A stretch of DNA of 64,000 bases from Streptosporangium brasiliense. Lineage in GTDB: Bacteria > Actinomycetota > Actinomycetes > Streptosporangiales > Streptosporangiaceae. Of the stretch, positions 16,690 to 25,773 are shown one piece after another; the stretch's first letter is position 1, and every line of letters begins with the position of its first letter. A model generated the notes under the pieces. That model worked only from the letters and a program-made list of their open reading frames with translations. It had not been told where the DNA came from and ran no database searches. The stretch covers positions 3,658,001 through 3,722,000 of the forward strand of contig NZ_JAUSRB010000002.1 in assembly GCF_030811595.1 (NCBI RefSeq), read 5' to 3'. The translations under genes were made by a program, and so were the position numbers.

Positions 16690-17394
16690 ATGACTGGCGG
16701 CGAAGACAATACTGGCGGCATGCCAGGAGGACGATTGACCCAGCGGGACCGCGAGCGCATCGCGGCCGGACTCGCCGACAAGCTCTCCTACGGAGAGATC
16801 GCCAGACGGCTTGAGCGGCCAACCTCAACGATCACCCGGGAGATCGCCCGCAACGGCGGCCCCGGCGGCTACCAGCCCCAGCAGGCGCACCAGGCGACCA
16901 TCCGGCGGGCACGGCGCGGCACACCGGCACCCCCGCGCGCGGACACACCGCCGAGCGGCACCATGGAGGAAGAACTCCTCGAGATGGCAGTCGGAGCGGG
17001 GATGCCGACGATGGCCGCCCGCGTGCACCTCGACCTGCTGCTGTCCGAGGACGGCAGGCGCACCGCGGCCGAACTGACCCGCAGGCTCAAGATCAGCCCG
17101 GCCACCGTCTCCGTGGCTGTGAACTACCTGCTCCAGCACGGGTACGTCCGGCGCGAACGCGACCCGCGGCGGCGTCGCGACATCTACATGATCGACGACG
17201 ACGCCTGGTACCACTCCATCGTGACCAGCCGCCGGCAGACCATCGAAACAGCGCGGGCCACGATGGCGACAGCCGAGACCTACGCACCCGACAGCCCCGT
17301 GGGGCAACGACTGGCCAAGGCGGCGGCCTTCCTGGAACGCGTCAGCCTGGACATGGTCGAGTCGGCCGAGCGCTGGCGCACCCTCCTGACGTGA
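16690..17394 (+). CDS. hybrid regulator: IS30-like HTH plus MarR/GbsR-type winged helix
   Basis: A 234-aa putative transcription factor. The ATG at 16690 has AAGGA 9 bases upstream. Residues about 10-60 (LTQRDRERIAAGLADKLSYG...RLERPTSTITREI) match the helix-turn-helix found at the N-terminus of IS30-type transposases. After a Pro/Arg linker, residues about 90-170 form a winged helix with LTRRLKISPATVSVAVNYLL followed by a basic wing, typical of GbsR/MarR proteins. The C-terminal helix is probably for dimerisation. Divergent placement next to the serine hydrolase suggests that it controls that gene and itself. The gene looks intact and GC-normal, so it is not a transposase remnant. Confidence 0.8.
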   Translation: MTGGEDNTGGMPGGRLTQRDRERIAAGLADKLSYGEIARRLERPTSTITREIARNGGPGGYQPQQAHQATIRRARRGTPAPPRADTPPSGTMEEELLEMAVGAGMPTMAARVHLDLLLSEDGRRTAAELTRRLKISPATVSVAVNYLLQHGYVRRERDPRRRRDIYMIDDDAWYHSIVTSRRQTIETARATMATAETYAPDSPVGQRLAKAAAFLERVSLDMVESAERWRTLLT

Positions 17395-17795
17395 CGAATC
17401 TCAACCGAACCCCCTCGCGAGTGGCTCAGCAGTTCCTGCTGATCGTCACCGACCCGCGTCACGGGCCCGTCTATGGCCGGCGGTGAGTGAGGGCCGCAAG
17501 GGCGCCCTTCCCGACGCCGGCGCCGCGGCGGCCAACTCGCCTTCGCTGCGCGCCGGCCGCATGTCGATCGAGCCGCCTTCGGAAACCGGCTGCATGATGA
17601 TCGTTCGTGGTGCGACGCGGTGAGCAGGTCTTAGGGGCGCACCGGAGATCGCGGGCCAGGCCCCCGTGTGGCCGGGCCCCGTACGGCCAAGCGCACCCAC
17701 AGCCGGGCCCCGTACGGCCGGGCGCACCCCGCGCCGGGCGATCCGCGTCTCCTGAGGGATCGGATCCCGCACCGGCGTGACGGTCCGCCGGCCCG
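17395..17795. other. gene-free spacer with a 31-bp tandem duplication
   Basis: No convincing gene is seen in these 401 bases. A 31-bp unit starting GCCGGGCCCCGTACGGCC occurs at 17671-17701 and again, with two changes, at 17702-17730. Its internal GGGCCCCGTACGGCC is partly self-complementary, so it may act as the terminator of the convergent regulator and ROK genes. Short reading frames on the minus strand are compositional. Confidence 0.5.
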
Positions 17796-18902
17796 CTAGG
17801 CGGGCACCTCGCCGAAGAGGTCCCGATGGGCGATGGACAGGGCCGTGAACAGGGCCCCGTGAAGGATCGCGTTGCCCTCCACCGTGCTCGCGCGGACCTG
17901 GGTCGGGACGGGGGAGAGCGCGGCCAGGTGCTCGCTGACCCGCGCGGCCAGCGCGTCTCCGCCGGAGCGGCCCGTCTTCCCGCCCAGGATGACGAGCCCG
18001 GGGTCCAGGACCGCCACCGAGGCGAAGGCCCCCTCGGCGATCCTCGCCGCGAGGGAGTCGTCGTCGAGCCCGGCGATGAACTCGGCGCTCACCAGATCGC
18101 AGAACGCCCCGCCCCGCAGGCCGAGGGTGCCGACCTCGCCCGCGGCCCCCGAGGCTCCCCGGCGCAGCCTTCCGTCGAGGGTGACCGCCGCGCCCACACC
18201 GTCGTCCAGCCAGAGCAGGACGGAGTCCTTGCGTCCCCGGGCGGATCCGGAGCGGTGCTCGGCGACGGCGGCGAGGTTGACCTCGTTCTCCAGGGTGACC
18301 TGCGCGTCGATCCGGTGGCGCAGAGCCTGCAGCAGGTTCGGCCGCCAGCCGGGCACGCCGTTGCCGGTGGCCAGCTCCCCGCTCCGCGGGTTCACCATTC
18401 CCGGGGCGCCCACGACGACCGCGTGCACCTTCCGGCCGCCCGCCGCCTCCGCGACGGTCCGGGTGATGATCTTGACCAGGTCGTCGCCGGGCTCCCCGGA
18501 GCGCCCGCCCTCCGCGGCGGACGCCGCCCCCGCGGGGCGTCCGGCCTCGGACGGGCCCGTGCCCGCCAGCGGGTGGGTGGCGGAGCCGAGGGTCCGGCCG
18601 GTGATGTCGGCGACGGTCACGTTGACCATGTCGCGCCGCACGTCGACCCCGGCCACGTGGGCGCGGTCGGCGACGATGCCGTAGACGCGGGCGTTGGGCC
18701 CCCGCCGGTCCCCGCCGCTCTCGCCGACGACCGAGATCAGCCCGTTCACCTGCAGGCGCTCGATGAGGTCCGACACCGTCGGGCGGGACAGGCCGGTGAG
18801 CGCGCGTAGCTGGGGAGCGGTCAGGGCGCCGTGTTCCAGCAGCAGGTCGAGGGCGAGGCGGTCGTTGATCGCCCGGGCCATCTGCGGGGTCGCGGTCTTC
18901 AT
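17796..18902 (-). CDS. ROK family transcriptional regulator (NagC/XylR type)
   Basis: A 368-aa repressor with an N-terminal winged helix (TAPQLRALTGLSRPTVSDLI, about residues 27-46) and a ROK sugar-kinase-like domain. The domain has the nucleotide-binding start VAGVDVRRDMVNVTVADITG, the GAPGMVNPRSGELATGNGVP segment and LENEVNLAAVAEHRSG. The usual ROK zinc motif CxCGxxGC is not evident; the region reads GTLGLRGGAFCDLVSAEFI. Kinase activity is therefore unlikely and it may sense a ligand without zinc. It is divergent from the MFS gene with 45 bases between starts, and a dyad in that gap is the likely operator. Confidence 0.9.
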   Translation of the reverse strand: MKTATPQMARAINDRLALDLLLEHGALTAPQLRALTGLSRPTVSDLIERLQVNGLISVVGESGGDRRGPNARVYGIVADRAHVAGVDVRRDMVNVTVADITGRTLGSATHPLAGTGPSEAGRPAGAASAAEGGRSGEPGDDLVKIITRTVAEAAGGRKVHAVVVGAPGMVNPRSGELATGNGVPGWRPNLLQALRHRIDAQVTLENEVNLAAVAEHRSGSARGRKDSVLLWLDDGVGAAVTLDGRLRRGASGAAGEVGTLGLRGGAFCDLVSAEFIAGLDDDSLAARIAEGAFASVAVLDPGLVILGGKTGRSGGDALAARVSEHLAALSPVPTQVRASTVEGNAILHGALFTALSIAHRDLFGEVPA

Positions 18903-18912
18903 CTGTCCTCTT

Positions 18913-18936
18913 TTAATCAGGGAGCCTTCCTGTTAA
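18913..18936. promoter_or_regulatory. candidate ROK operator
   Basis: TTAATCAGG (18913-18921) and CCTGTTAA (18929-18936) form an inverted repeat (TTAA-n0/1-CAGG) in the 45-bp gap between the ROK gene and the MFS gene. AT-rich TTAA arms are typical of ROK repressor sites. Assignment to this regulator rests on position. Confidence 0.5.
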
Positions 18937-18947
18937 TTTCTAGCATC

Positions 18948-20129
18948 ATGCACAGCGACAATCAACGTGCGCGCATCGCGATCTCGGCGGTGTTCGCCAC
19001 CCACGGCGTGGTCTCGGGAAACCTGGCGACCCGCATCCCGTGGCTGCAGGAGCATCTCCAACTGGGGCCCGCCGCCCTGGGCGTGGCCCTGTTCTCCTCC
19101 GCCCTGGGCGCCTTCGTCGCCATGCCGATGGCCGGGCGCCTGGTCCACCACTATGGGGGGCGCGCCGCCACCCGGGTCCTGATCGCCCTGTTCTGCGCGG
19201 CGCTGGCCCTCCCCACGCTCTCTCCCGGCCTGCCCTGGCTGTGCGCCGCGTTCCTCGTCTACGGCGCGGCGGCCGGCATGAGCGACGTCGCGATGAACGC
19301 CCAGGGAGTGCTCGTCGAACGGCGCCTGGAGCGCTCGATCATCTCCGGCCTGCACGGCATATGGAGCGTGGGCAGCCTGACCGGCGCGGGGATCGGGGTG
19401 GCCGCGGCACAGGCCGGGCTCGACGCGCGCGTCCACCACTCGGTCGCGGCGCTGGTGCTCCTGGCCGTCGGCGCCGTGGCCGGCCGCGGCCTGCTCGACA
19501 CCCGGCCCGAGCCCGGTGAGCAGGCGCCACCCCGGTTCGCCGTGCCCCCGCGGGCGATCCTCGCCATCGGGGCCGTCGGGTTCTGCGCCACCATCGCCGA
19601 GGGCGCCAGCGTGAACTGGGCCGCCGTCTACGTCAAGGACGTCACCGGCGCCGGTCCCGGTGTCGCCGCCGCCAGCTACGCGATCTTCGCGCTGGCCATG
19701 GCGGTCACCCGGCTGTCCGGAGACCTGATCGTCCGCAGGCTCGGACCGGTCGTGACCGTCCGCGCCGGCGGCCTGATCGCCACCGGCGGCGGGATCGTGA
19801 TCGTCGCGGCCCGCACGCCGCTGCTGGGGATCATCGGCTTCGCCCTGGTCGGACTGGGCGTGGCGGTGGTCGTGCCGCTGTGCTTCACCGCCGGGGGCAA
19901 CGCCACCGCGATGCCCAGCCTGGGGATCGCGGGGGTCGCGACGATCACCTATCTGTCCGGGCTCGTGGCCCCCGCCGTGATCGGCTGGATAGCCGACGCG
20001 ACCTCGTTGCCCACCACGTTCGGCCTCCTGGCGGCCGTCACCCTGACGGGGGCCCTCCTCGCCGGGGCCCTGCGCCCCGCGGCGGGCCGGAGCGGCCGTC
20101 CCCTCGCGGAGGCCGAGGCAGAGGTCTGA
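18948..20129 (+). CDS. MFS transporter
   Basis: A 393-aa major facilitator with about twelve membrane helices. The ATG at 18948 begins MHSDNQRARIAISAVFATHG. The first loop and helix contain NLATRIPWLQEHLQLGPAAL and FVAMPMAGRLVHHYGGRAAT, a MFS motif A-type loop. This N-terminal pattern (GxxxxRIPxLxxxLGL) is shared with YbjJ-like and other sugar/drug MFS carriers. There is no strong ribosome site. Divergence from the ROK regulator suggests sugar-responsive control of import or efflux. The substrate is unknown. Confidence 0.88.
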   Translation: MHSDNQRARIAISAVFATHGVVSGNLATRIPWLQEHLQLGPAALGVALFSSALGAFVAMPMAGRLVHHYGGRAATRVLIALFCAALALPTLSPGLPWLCAAFLVYGAAAGMSDVAMNAQGVLVERRLERSIISGLHGIWSVGSLTGAGIGVAAAQAGLDARVHHSVAALVLLAVGAVAGRGLLDTRPEPGEQAPPRFAVPPRAILAIGAVGFCATIAEGASVNWAAVYVKDVTGAGPGVAAASYAIFALAMAVTRLSGDLIVRRLGPVVTVRAGGLIATGGGIVIVAARTPLLGIIGFALVGLGVAVVVPLCFTAGGNATAMPSLGIAGVATITYLSGLVAPAVIGWIADATSLPTTFGLLAAVTLTGALLAGALRPAAGRSGRPLAEAEAEV

Positions 20130-20140
20130 CCGTCCGGCCG

Positions 20141-20220
20141 CCCACCGACCGGGGACGGTCACCCACCGATCAGGGACGGCCACCCACCGACCGGGGACGG
20201 CCACCCACTGGCCCGGAGAG
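20141..20220. repeat. 21-bp tandem repeat, about 3.8 copies
   Basis: The unit CCCACCGACCGGGGACGG plus 3 bases repeats at 20141-20161, 20162-20182 and 20183-20203, followed by a degenerate copy to 20220. It follows the MFS stop. The rest of 20130-20404 holds no gene; the ribosome site of the next gene is at its end. Confidence 0.75.
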
Positions 20221-20404
20221 GGGGCCTCCCGGCCCGCGCCGGCCGGGTAGGGGTGGACGGCCGCCGACTGGCGGTCAAGTGCCCGCTCATCGCGGCCATG
20301 TTGCGGTTGTGGGACGGCCCTGGGCTCACGCATGCTCTGGGCAAGACCGATCGCGCGTACGGCACGCCGTCTTCCCGTAGGTGACCAATCCAGAGGTGAG
20401 TGAC

Positions 20405-21376
20405 ATGGCGCTTCATCCGAACATCGATCCCGGACTGGCCGAGGCCCTCGCGGCGGGCCCGCTCCCGGTGTCCGACCTGCGTGGCATGCGGCCGGAGGAC
20501 GTGCCCGGTCTCCGCGTCCAGGTGGAGGCGGCGTTCGCGGCGATGGCCCCCCTGGAGCTGGACGGACAGGTGGCGATCGAGGACCGGACGGTGCCGGGCC
20601 CGGAGGGCGCTCCCGACCTCCGGCTGCGGATCTACCGTCCTGCCGGGCAGCGGGGAGCGGTCCCGGGGATCTACTGGATCCACGGCGGCGGCATGATGTT
20701 CGGCAACCTGGAGGCGGAGGACCCGTGGCTGGTGGACTACGCCGTCCAGGTGGGGTGCGTGGTCGTCTCGGTCGAATACCGCCTCGCGCCGGAGCACCCG
20801 CACCCGGCGCCGGTGGAGGACTGCTACGCCGGTCTGCTCTGGACCGCCAAGAACGCCGCCGAGCTCGGCATCGATCCCGAGCGCCTCGCGGTGGCCGGGG
20901 TCAGCGCCGGAGGCGGCCTCGCCGCGGGGACCGTGCTGCTGGCCCGCGACCGGGGCGGTCCCGCGCTGGCCTTCCAACTGCTGATCTGCCCGATGCTCGA
21001 CGACCGCAACACCACGCCGTCCAGCCAGGAGTTCACCGAGGCGGTGGTCTGGGACAGGGCCGCCAACCTCCTCGGCTGGGCCTCGCTGCTGGGCGACGAC
21101 GCCGGCACCGACGGGGTGTCGCCGTACGCCGCGCCCGCCAGGGCGACCGACCTGTCGGGCCTGCCGCCGGCCTACGTCGACGTCGGCGAGCTGGAGGTCT
21201 TCAGGGACGAGTGCATCGACTACGCCCAGCGGCTGGTGCGGGCGGGCGTCTCCACCGAGTTCCACCTGTATCCGGGAGCCTTCCACGGCTTCGACATGGT
21301 GCTGCCCGACGTGGAGATCAGCCGCCGGGCCGTCGCCGAGCGGATGGTGGCGCTCCGCCGGGCCCTGCTCCGCTGA
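20405..21376 (+). CDS. alpha/beta hydrolase, hormone-sensitive-lipase family
   Basis: A 323-aa esterase of the HSL (GDXG, bacterial family IV) group. The ATG at 20405 has GAGGTG 6 bases upstream. The oxyanion motif is HGGG (WIHGGGMMFG), and the nucleophile elbow is GVSAGG, with GDSAG replaced by GVSAG. The Asp lies in the GELEVFRDE region (VDVGELEVF), and the His is in GAFHGFD. All catalytic elements are present. It probably hydrolyses short-chain esters in the cytoplasm. Its 3' end overlaps the convergent PucR-type gene by 59 bases. Confidence 0.92.
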   Translation: MALHPNIDPGLAEALAAGPLPVSDLRGMRPEDVPGLRVQVEAAFAAMAPLELDGQVAIEDRTVPGPEGAPDLRLRIYRPAGQRGAVPGIYWIHGGGMMFGNLEAEDPWLVDYAVQVGCVVVSVEYRLAPEHPHPAPVEDCYAGLLWTAKNAAELGIDPERLAVAGVSAGGGLAAGTVLLARDRGGPALAFQLLICPMLDDRNTTPSSQEFTEAVVWDRAANLLGWASLLGDDAGTDGVSPYAAPARATDLSGLPPAYVDVGELEVFRDECIDYAQRLVRAGVSTEFHLYPGAFHGFDMVLPDVEISRRAVAERMVALRRALLR

Positions 21377-22427
21377 CATCCGCGCGCAGCCGTACGAGTT
21401 GGAGGGCCAGGTGCGCCCGGAGGCGTCCGGCGGGGCCGGCCAGGGAGAAGCCGAGAACGGCCTCGGCGCGCGCGAGGCGCGCCGCCAGCGAGCTGTGGTG
21501 CAGGTGCACGGCGGCGGCCGCCCGGCGCACCGACCCCTCGGCGCACAGGGCCCGCACCGCGTCCAGCGCCTCCGCGCCGTACGGCCGGCGGGAGAGCTCC
21601 TCGACGGCGCGCACGTCGGCGAGGCCGGAGATGGCCTCGTCCGGCACGTGGGTCGCGAACAGGGCGAGCGCTCCGAGATCGGCCCAGCTCACCACCCGGT
21701 CCGCGGGGTGCGGGCCGGTGAAGCGCAGCGCGGTCCGCGCGCCGGCCCAGGAGGCGGCGACGTCCGTCCCGTTCACCGACGGCCCGACGCCGACGCGCCA
21801 CGTCCCGGGGAGCCCGTCCACGCAGGGGCTCACCAGCACCGCCGCGATGTCGCCCACCGTGGCCGTCCGGACGTGGTGGTCGGTGGCGCGCAGGTGGGCG
21901 GCGAGGGCGTCCCCGTCGCCGGCCGGAGCGGCGAGCACCTGGAGCCGGGCGGCGGGCCCGAAGCCGAGCAGGCGCAGCGCCCGTGCCCGCTCGGCCTCGC
22001 AGGCGTCGGCCGACAGGGCCAGCTCCACCAGGGCCGGATCGTTGCCCGTCTGCGCCAGGGCGGCGGCCCGCTCAAGTGTGATCTCCGCCGCCACGGCGAA
22101 GCGCTCCAGCACGATCTCGTCGAGCCCGTGGGCCCGGCCCCCGCGCTCCATCCACACGGCGCCGAGGGACGAGCCGAGCGGGCGGTCGGCCGCCGACTCG
22201 GGAGGAGCCCCGGACCGCTCGGGGTTCCCACCGGGGGAGACCCGCAGCCGCCTGCCCGTGACCGCGTCGACGAGACCCACGGGGCACTGCGTCAGCCGTG
22301 CCGTCGCCTGCAGGAGCACCGGGACGCTCGCGTGGTTCTGCACCAGTGAGTCGAAGTAGGCGATGACGCGGACGGCACTCTCCGCGTCGGCGTCCAGAGT
22401 CGACAGACGCAGCAGTAATCCCCGCAC
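21318..22427 (-). CDS. PucR-type transcriptional regulator
   Basis: A 369-aa regulator. The N-terminal half resembles a GAF-like sensor (QATARLTQCPVGLVDAVTGR and a helical EIVLERFAVAAEITLERAAA). The middle is a GGDEF-like/CdaR fold (GVGPSVNGTDVAASWAGART). The C-terminus has the PucR helix-turn-helix signature SVRRAAAAVHLHHSSLAARLARAE, close to the family 'n-AA..L..H..TLRYRLxR' pattern. PucR regulators usually act as activators of catabolic or stress genes. The gene begins with GTG at 22427. The long tail overlap with the hydrolase gene is unusual and suggests antisense coupling. Confidence 0.85.
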   Translation of the reverse strand: MRGLLLRLSTLDADAESAVRVIAYFDSLVQNHASVPVLLQATARLTQCPVGLVDAVTGRRLRVSPGGNPERSGAPPESAADRPLGSSLGAVWMERGGRAHGLDEIVLERFAVAAEITLERAAALAQTGNDPALVELALSADACEAERARALRLLGFGPAARLQVLAAPAGDGDALAAHLRATDHHVRTATVGDIAAVLVSPCVDGLPGTWRVGVGPSVNGTDVAASWAGARTALRFTGPHPADRVVSWADLGALALFATHVPDEAISGLADVRAVEELSRRPYGAEALDAVRALCAEGSVRRAAAAVHLHHSSLAARLARAEAVLGFSLAGPAGRLRAHLALQLVRLRADVSGAGPGGAPPSARRRPGG

Positions 22428-22548
22428 GGCTCCAGACTAGGCGGCGCGGCCGGCGGGTGTGCCGGATCCGGGGGCCGCCCGTCCGGTGCTCCAGGGGCTC
22501 GACCGGCGGCGCGGCCGGGGCGGGTGGGCGGCGGCCGGCTCCACGTCC

Positions 22549-23340
22549 TCAGCCCGCTTCTGGGCGGCCGAGGACGCTTCCCGGGTTGACCACGGCGGTC
22601 ACCAGGCAGTAGCCGACCGGGCCCGAGGCGTCGTGCAGCGTGCAGTGGCCGGTCGCGATGCCTCCGCCGCTCAGATGGCCGCTCGACTCCATGCCCAGCT
22701 CCTCGCCGACCGGCGGGCGGCTGAGGGTGAGGGTGTAGTCGGCGTTGATGAAGTGCAGGCCCGCCGTACCGGAGTTGCTCAGCGGGCTGGCGAAGTCGGC
22801 GACCAGCGCAGCGCGCACGAACGGCGACACCGCCTCGCCCTCGACCAGCGGGTGGGTCTCCCTGAGCCAGACCCGGTTGGGGCCGGCCTCGGTCCAGTCG
22901 GTCAGCCGCCAGAGGTCGAACGGCAGCGCCACGGCGTCCGGCGGGGGCGGGCCGAGCTCCGCGGGGGAGGGCGCGTCCCAGGCCGGGGTGGACCACGTCT
23001 CGCCCGCCGGCTGCCCGCTCCCGCGCAGGAGCACGGCACTGGCCCGTGCGACCACGCCCTGCTCGCTCCGCACGGTGGCGTCGGCCACCCGGATCCTGCG
23101 GCCCTCCCGCACCCTGACCGTGTCCACGCTCAGCGGCAGGAGCGGGCTGTTGCGGAACAGGTCGACGGTCAGCCGGGCGAAGTGGAGATCCGGATCGCCG
23201 TGCTCCGCCTCGATCGCCCTCGCGGCCAGGCCGCCGAGCAGCCGGCCGTGCAGCATGTCCGGTGACCAGGGACTGCGGGCATGGGGGGCGGGGACGAGCA
23301 CGTCGTTCTTGAGGACGAAGAACGCACTGTTGTCTTTCAC
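22549..23340 (-). CDS. acyl-CoA thioesterase-like protein (double hotdog)
   Basis: A 263-aa thioesterase-family protein. The GTG at 23340 starts MKDNSAFFVLKNDVLVPAPH. A first hotdog domain is recognisable from PDMLHGRLLGGLAARAIEAE and FARLTVDLFRNSPLLPLSVD, and a second from EAVSPFVRAALVADFASPLS and NADYTLTLSRPPVGEELGME. Such actinomycete proteins act on acyl-CoA or polyketide-like thioesters. The substrate is unknown. The start abuts a small palindrome at 23341-23353, so the message may be leaderless or tightly repressed. Intergenic 22428-22548 holds nothing identified. Confidence 0.85.
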   Translation of the reverse strand: MKDNSAFFVLKNDVLVPAPHARSPWSPDMLHGRLLGGLAARAIEAEHGDPDLHFARLTVDLFRNSPLLPLSVDTVRVREGRRIRVADATVRSEQGVVARASAVLLRGSGQPAGETWSTPAWDAPSPAELGPPPPDAVALPFDLWRLTDWTEAGPNRVWLRETHPLVEGEAVSPFVRAALVADFASPLSNSGTAGLHFINADYTLTLSRPPVGEELGMESSGHLSGGGIATGHCTLHDASGPVGYCLVTAVVNPGSVLGRPEAG

Positions 23341-23353
23341 AGAATCAGATTCT
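23341..23353. promoter_or_regulatory. palindromic operator candidate
   Basis: AGAATCAGATTCT is a perfect 6-bp inverted repeat around one base, directly upstream of the thioesterase start. Outer bases CAC and GTG extend the symmetry imperfectly. It resembles a TetR- or MarR-type operator, and no such regulator is adjacent. Confidence 0.45.
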
Positions 23354-23485
23354 AGTGTCCGTGTCCGGCGGCGCCCCTGTCCCCGAGGAGGCCGGAGACC
23401 TCCGGGTCGGGTCAGGCCGGAGGGCGGTCCGGTCCGGCGGGGAAACCGGTGACGAGGCTCTGGATCTTCACGTGATAATCGACGC

Positions 23486-25750
23486 GTGAATGGATATTCC
23501 CGGCGGATATTTCTCCAGCTCAGCGGTGTCGCCACGGCCGGCGCGCTGATCCCGGGGCATGCCGCGCCCGCGGGAGACGATCCCTTCGCCCTGCTGCGCC
23601 GCCGCTGGCGGGACGTGACGGCCGGGTCGGGGTTCGACCCGGCGGCCGAGCCGTACCTGACCCGGCTGGCGGGGCTGGGGGCGGCGGCGGCCGGCTACCG
23701 GGACGCCATGGCGCCGACCGGCGCCTCGCTCTGGCCCGACCTGGCGTTCCCCTCCTTCACCGGCACCCCGGCGCGGCTGCGGACCATGGCCCGCGCCTAC
23801 GCCCTGCCGGGGACCGGCCTGACCGGCGACGTGGGCCTGGCCGCGGCCGTCGCCACCGGCGTCGACCACTACCGGCGGCACGTGTACGCCGCGGGCGCGG
23901 ACCCGGCCGGCAACTGGTGGGACTGGCAGATCGGCGCCCCCAAGAAGCTCCTCGACGCGGCCGTGCTGATCGGTCCCCACCTGGCCGAGCGGCAGAGCAG
24001 GGCACTGCGGGACGCGGTGGACCACTTCCTGCCCGAGTGCCGCCTGGACGACTACAGCGGCACCAGCACCGGGGCCAACCGGGTGGACCTGTGCACGGTG
24101 ACGCTGCTGCGCGCCGTCCTCGGATCCGACCCGGGCAAGGCCGCGCTGGCCGCCTCGGCGCTCTCCCCGGTCTTCCCCTACGTCCACGAGGGCGACGGGC
24201 TCTACCGGGACGGCTCGTTCCTCCAGCACACCTCCGTCCCCTACCAGGGCGGATACGGAGCGGTGCTGCTGTCCGGGCTCGCGACGCTGTTCGCGGTGCT
24301 GCGCGGCTCGCCGTGGGAGATCACCGACCCGGCCAGGCAGATCGTTCTCGACGCCGTCGAGAGGTCGTTCGCGCCGGTCGTCCACGACGGCTTCTGCATG
24401 GACCTCGTCAGCGGCCGCGGGATCGGCAGGCAGCCGTACGGTGACCACAGGAGGGGACGGGAGATCGCCTCCTCGATCCTGCTGCTGGGGGAGGCGGCCT
24501 CCGCCGCCGAGCGGACCCGCTGGCAGGCCATGGTCAAGGGGTGGGCGCTGCGGAACACCTGCAAGCCCATGCTCAAGGCGGCCGAGGGCAGCGATCTGGG
24601 GTTCCACGCCCGTCTCGCCGCGATCCTGGACGACGACGCGATCCCAGCGGCCGACGAACCCACCGGGCACCGGCTGATGGCGATGAGCGCCCGCGCCGTC
24701 CATCGCAGGCCGGGCTGGTGCGCGGGGCTCAGCATGGCCTCCTACCGGATCGGCCACTACGAGTACGGCAACGGCGAGAACCTGCGCGGCTGGCACACCG
24801 GATCGGGGATGCTCTACTGGTGGGGCGAGGGCCACGGCGACCAGTATTCCGACGCCTTCTGGGCCACCGTCGACCCCTACCGTCTGCCGGGCACGACCGT
24901 CTCCACCCGGCGGCTGGCCGACGGCGCCGGTGAGGAGTGGGGCGACACCTGCCCGCCGGGCCGCTGGGTAGGCGGCGCCACCGACGGCACCTACGCGACG
25001 GTCGGCCAGCACCTGAACGGCTTCGGGAGCACGATGGAGGCCTTCAAGTCGTGGTTCTTCCTCGACGACGCGGTGGTCTGCCTGGGCGCCGGGATCACCG
25101 GCGGGGACGGCGTGCCGGTCGAGACCATCGTGGACAACCGCAGGACCGACGCGCCTCTCACCGTGGACGGCACCGAGGGCTGGGCGCACCTGGAGGGGCA
25201 CGGCGGCTACGTCCTGCCCTGCGCCCGCCTGCGCACGCTGCGCGAGGAGCGCACCGGCGGCCCGGACCCGGTGACCCGCGGCTACGTGACTCTCTGGCTC
25301 GACCACGGTGTCGACCCCGCCTCGGCCGGTTACGTCTACCTGCTCCTGCCGGGGGCGAGCCTGGCGGAGACCCGGGCCCGCGCCGCCGATCCCGGCTGGG
25401 CGCGCGTGCTCGCCAACACCGCCCGCCGGCAGGGCGTCCAGGTCCCGTCGCTCGGGATCACCGCCGTCAACTTCTGGAACGACGGGGCCGTCGGCGGCCT
25501 GGCCGCCTCCGCCCCGTGTGCGGTCCTCGTCAGGGAGCGCGCCGACGGCACCGCCACGCTGACCGTGTCGGACCCCCGGCGCGAGCTGAGCGGGCTGACC
25601 GTGACCTGGGACCGGCCGGTGGCCGAGGTGCTCCACGGCCACCCGCTCCTGACGGGCGCCGAGACCGGGTCGGGGCTGACGCTCGCCTTCGGGCGGCTGG
25701 CGGACCGGGGTGGCGGCTCGCAGACGGTCACCGTACGGCTCGGCCGCTGA
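23486..25750 (+). CDS. secreted polysaccharide lyase family 8 (hyaluronate/chondroitin/xanthan lyase type)
   Basis: A 754-aa exported polysaccharide lyase. The N-terminus SRRIFLQLSGVATAGA is a Tat-type signal with twin Arg. The alpha/alpha-toroid domain carries the PL8 catalytic residues Asn198 (STGANRVD), His248 (FLQHTS) and Tyr257 (QGGYG). Their spacing (N+50=H, H+9=Y) matches hyaluronate lyases. The aromatic patch NWWDWQIGAPKKLLDA and the later NGENLRGWHTGSGMLYWWGE segment are also conserved. C-terminal beta domains end at TVRLGR. It would cleave uronic-acid polysaccharides by beta-elimination outside the cell. Which glycan cannot be settled here. It is monocistronic, with a GTG start. Confidence 0.94.
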   Translation: MNGYSRRIFLQLSGVATAGALIPGHAAPAGDDPFALLRRRWRDVTAGSGFDPAAEPYLTRLAGLGAAAAGYRDAMAPTGASLWPDLAFPSFTGTPARLRTMARAYALPGTGLTGDVGLAAAVATGVDHYRRHVYAAGADPAGNWWDWQIGAPKKLLDAAVLIGPHLAERQSRALRDAVDHFLPECRLDDYSGTSTGANRVDLCTVTLLRAVLGSDPGKAALAASALSPVFPYVHEGDGLYRDGSFLQHTSVPYQGGYGAVLLSGLATLFAVLRGSPWEITDPARQIVLDAVERSFAPVVHDGFCMDLVSGRGIGRQPYGDHRRGREIASSILLLGEAASAAERTRWQAMVKGWALRNTCKPMLKAAEGSDLGFHARLAAILDDDAIPAADEPTGHRLMAMSARAVHRRPGWCAGLSMASYRIGHYEYGNGENLRGWHTGSGMLYWWGEGHGDQYSDAFWATVDPYRLPGTTVSTRRLADGAGEEWGDTCPPGRWVGGATDGTYATVGQHLNGFGSTMEAFKSWFFLDDAVVCLGAGITGGDGVPVETIVDNRRTDAPLTVDGTEGWAHLEGHGGYVLPCARLRTLREERTGGPDPVTRGYVTLWLDHGVDPASAGYVYLLLPGASLAETRARAADPGWARVLANTARRQGVQVPSLGITAVNFWNDGAVGGLAASAPCAVLVRERADGTATLTVSDPRRELSGLTVTWDRPVAEVLHGHPLLTGAETGSGLTLAFGRLADRGGGSQTVTVRLGR

Positions 25751-25773
25751 GCGACCCGGGCCGTCCCGCGTGA

